Of a stretch of DNA of 64,000 bases, positions 62,753 through 64,000 are shown piece after piece. Each line of letters opens with the position of its first letter. The first letter of the stretch is position 1. This DNA comes from Nocardioides antri (GTDB lineage Bacteria > Actinomycetota > Actinomycetes > Propionibacteriales > Nocardioidaceae), in assembly GCF_008373765.1 (NCBI RefSeq), contig NZ_VUJW01000008.1, forward strand, positions 227,568 to 291,567, given 5' to 3'. A program made the position numbers and the translations under genes. The notes beneath the pieces are model-generated. The model worked only from the letters and a program-made list of their open reading frames with translations, was not told where the DNA came from and ran no database searches.

Positions 62753-63556
62753 TCAATGACCTGACCCGGGAGGCCTTCCCTTGGCTGTTAGCTTGCGTGC
62801 CTTCTCCACTGCATCCCGCTGGGATTGTGAGACCGACGCAGCTCGGCCAGCGCCGCGTTGAGCTCTCCGGCCTGCTGCCGATGCCGCCGCGGCTTCCTTG
62901 ACGACCCTGTCGATTTGGCCGACGTCTTTGCCGATACTTTCAAGGACACGCATGCGTTCCCGCACCGGAGCAAGCGAACGGTTGATCTCCTCGAACACTG
63001 ACCTTGCTGGGGCCATAGCACGACTGGTCGCCTCAGCGGCCTCTCGGGCTGATTGCGTTTGTTCCTGAATGCGAGCGATGGTGTCCGCGAGTGGGGCCAC
63101 AACGTCGGTTGCGACGCGAGCGAAGTTGTTTAGCAGAATAAGGTCCGAGTCGAAGAAGAGAATTGTGCGTGGCTCTGTGCCGCCCGTGATCTGGGCGACG
63201 CGCTGGTGGGAGACACCGAGCACCTCGGCGATGTCGCGAAGGGGAACCTCGTCATCGACCAATCGGCGGGCCGTGGCGCTGGTCAGTTGTGCGATGAGTC
63301 CTTCGAGCGCGCGCACCTCGATGCGGAGTTGTTCGACGAGCTCACCAGCTGCGCGAACGTCCGTGCCGTTGACATCGACCGAAACGATGTCGACTTCGAC
63401 CTCGGAGAGGGCCAGGTCCTCGGACAGGGCAATGTACTCAGCTGCGGCTTGGCCGGCTTCGGCGAGGCGTCGCGCCTGAGTAATGCCCCCGATTTCAGGG
63501 ATGTTGATCATCCACCACTTGCCATCGCGGCGGACGTCGACTTCGAATCGCTTCAC
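62753..63556 (-). CDS. HicB-like antitoxin with long helical C-terminal extension
   Basis: A 267-aa protein. Residues 1-70 are HicB-like (MKRFEVDVRRDGKWWMINIP, AAAEYIALSEDLAL). An HTH follows near residues 108-130 (LRDIAEVLGVSHQRVAQI). From ~145 to 240 there is a coiled-coil-like region (ARIQEQTQSAREAAEATSRA and onward) and a basic Ala-rich tail. Classical HicB is under ~150 aa, so the C-terminal half is an unusual addition. ATG 63556 overlaps the hicA stop. Confidence 0.78.
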   Translation of the reverse strand: MKRFEVDVRRDGKWWMINIPEIGGITQARRLAEAGQAAAEYIALSEDLALSEVEVDIVSVDVNGTDVRAAGELVEQLRIEVRALEGLIAQLTSATARRLVDDEVPLRDIAEVLGVSHQRVAQITGGTEPRTILFFDSDLILLNNFARVATDVVAPLADTIARIQEQTQSAREAAEATSRAMAPARSVFEEINRSLAPVRERMRVLESIGKDVGQIDRVVKEAAAASAAGRRAQRGAGRAASVSQSQRDAVEKARKLTAKGRPPGSGH

Positions 63557-63786
63557 TTGCTCGCCTCCTTCTTGTCCTTTGGATCAGTGCTGCAGTCGCA
63601 GCCGTCGATCCTGGCGGTGACGCTCCGAATAACGCCTGGGGAAATCATCCGGTGTCCGTCGGGCACCGGAACGGTGTGAATGTCCCCAGGACACTGCCAC
63701 TTTGTGTGACTGCCGACGGTCCTTCCCGGCGTCCAGCCCGCTACCCGCAGAACCTTAAGGAAGTCCCGCGCCTTCATCTCCTTCAC
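63553..63786 (-). CDS. hicA: HicA-type mRNA interferase toxin
   Basis: A 77-aa double-stranded-RNA-binding-like toxin. KARDFLKVLRVAGW and the catalytic His in TVGSHTKWQCPG, followed by VPVPDGHRMISPGVIRSVTA, match HicA. It is transcribed first and coupled to the HicB-like gene by a 4-base overlap. GTCTAG-type repeats lie just upstream. Confidence 0.88.
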   Translation of the reverse strand: MKEMKARDFLKVLRVAGWTPGRTVGSHTKWQCPGDIHTVPVPDGHRMISPGVIRSVTARIDGCDCSTDPKDKKEASK

Positions 63787-63788
63787 GA

Positions 63789-63833
63789 GTCTAGTCTATG
63801 TCTCTAGACAGTTTCTAGGCAAGGACACTAGAC
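63789..63833. promoter_or_regulatory. Repeated CTAGAC boxes upstream of hicAB
   Basis: GTCTAG (63789-63794), CTAGAC (63804-63809), CTAGGC (63815-63820) and CTAGAC (63828-63833). The first two form a perfect inverted repeat. Likely operator for autoregulation through the HTH of the HicB-like protein. Confidence 0.55.
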
Positions 63834-64000
63834 AAGAGCATGGCGGTCCCCGAAGGTGTCGCACGCGAGGGACCGACATGCGTGGCCCAGCAGTATTGAG
63901 GACCGCTGAGGCGCTCAGGCGGCGGTATGACGCGCCTCCGGCGCACCGCCGTACGAGCCTCACGACCCCGATTCGAGCGGCGGCCCGCACCTCCGGGGGG

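Noticed and set aside
63789-63833. CRISPR-like array from the repeated CTAGAC units
   Set aside because: The units are 6 bp with irregular 5-9 bp spacing; they fit operator boxes, not repeats with spacers.
63796-63990. 64-codon minus-strand frame upstream of hicA
   Set aside because: It runs through the predicted hicAB operator, is Arg/Cys-rich without domain, and has no ribosome site.

Overview
The window is GC-rich and densely coded, with many 4-base ATGA/GTGA gene overlaps and many GTG starts. Gene content (ferredoxin-type sulfite reductase, DUF3263, ECF42 sigma factor, a sulfur leader peptide carrying an RRHVDL motif) points to an actinobacterium, most like Nocardioidaceae; the family-level call is inference.

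Layout. 1-2.5 kb: sulfate assimilation on the minus strand (sir, a 52-aa Cys4 protein, cysH running off the edge) preceded by a 29-aa leader peptide. 2.7-5.4 kb: glyA, a methyltransferase and an unknown. 5.5-9.3 kb: a CitA/DcuS-type two-component system divergent from dctA, with a CRP-like site between. 9.3-16.3 kb: YihY, a K+ channel, TetR divergent from a monoamine oxidase plus secreted propeller protein, UspA and small proteins. 16.7-20.5 kb: a membrane protein/LiaS-type kinase/LuxR regulator operon opposite a secreted Asn-rich protein, with two GTCCCG..CGGGAC palindromes between them.

21.9-51.1 kb is the main feature: a large purine catabolism island. An IclR regulator diverges from an aldolase-like gene. 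A ten-gene plus-strand operon (uraD-uraH-uricase-hyi-glxR-gcl-glxK-FAH-allB-allE) takes urate to glycerate. Further along, the minus strand carries an NCS2 permease fused to a second UraD domain, then xdhA-xdhB-xdhC-guaD. Beyond that lies a three-gene set with the architecture of NdmC/NdmD/NdmE: a catalytic Rieske-oxygenase subunit without its Rieske domain, a reductase that carries the Rieske domain, and a GST-like partner. This predicts entry of an N-methylated purine such as 7-methylxanthine or 7-methylguanine. Tandem 15-bp boxes (TTCCG-N5-CGGAA) spaced 21 bp start-to-start occur at three promoters of the island and define a probable IclR-type regulon. No allantoate amidohydrolase or classical ureidoglycolate lyase is present. 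Embedded between the two halves are a diiron-like protein, an ECF42/DGPF pair, a YozG/DUF2975 pair and a decayed ZIP transporter.

51.1-58.4 kb: class II amidotransferase, DUF2278, OhrR/Ohr with operator, VOC protein, a Tat-exported sulfatase, a 23-aa membrane microprotein, an RsbW-PAS fusion and a frameshifted gene. 58.47 kb to the end: the left part of an integrative element inserted at a tRNA 3' end. It carries a tyrosine integrase, a Cys-rich protein, a decayed DUF3024 gene, Phd/VapC, an HNH-type protein and a HicAB module whose HicB has a long helical tail; its right end is outside the window.
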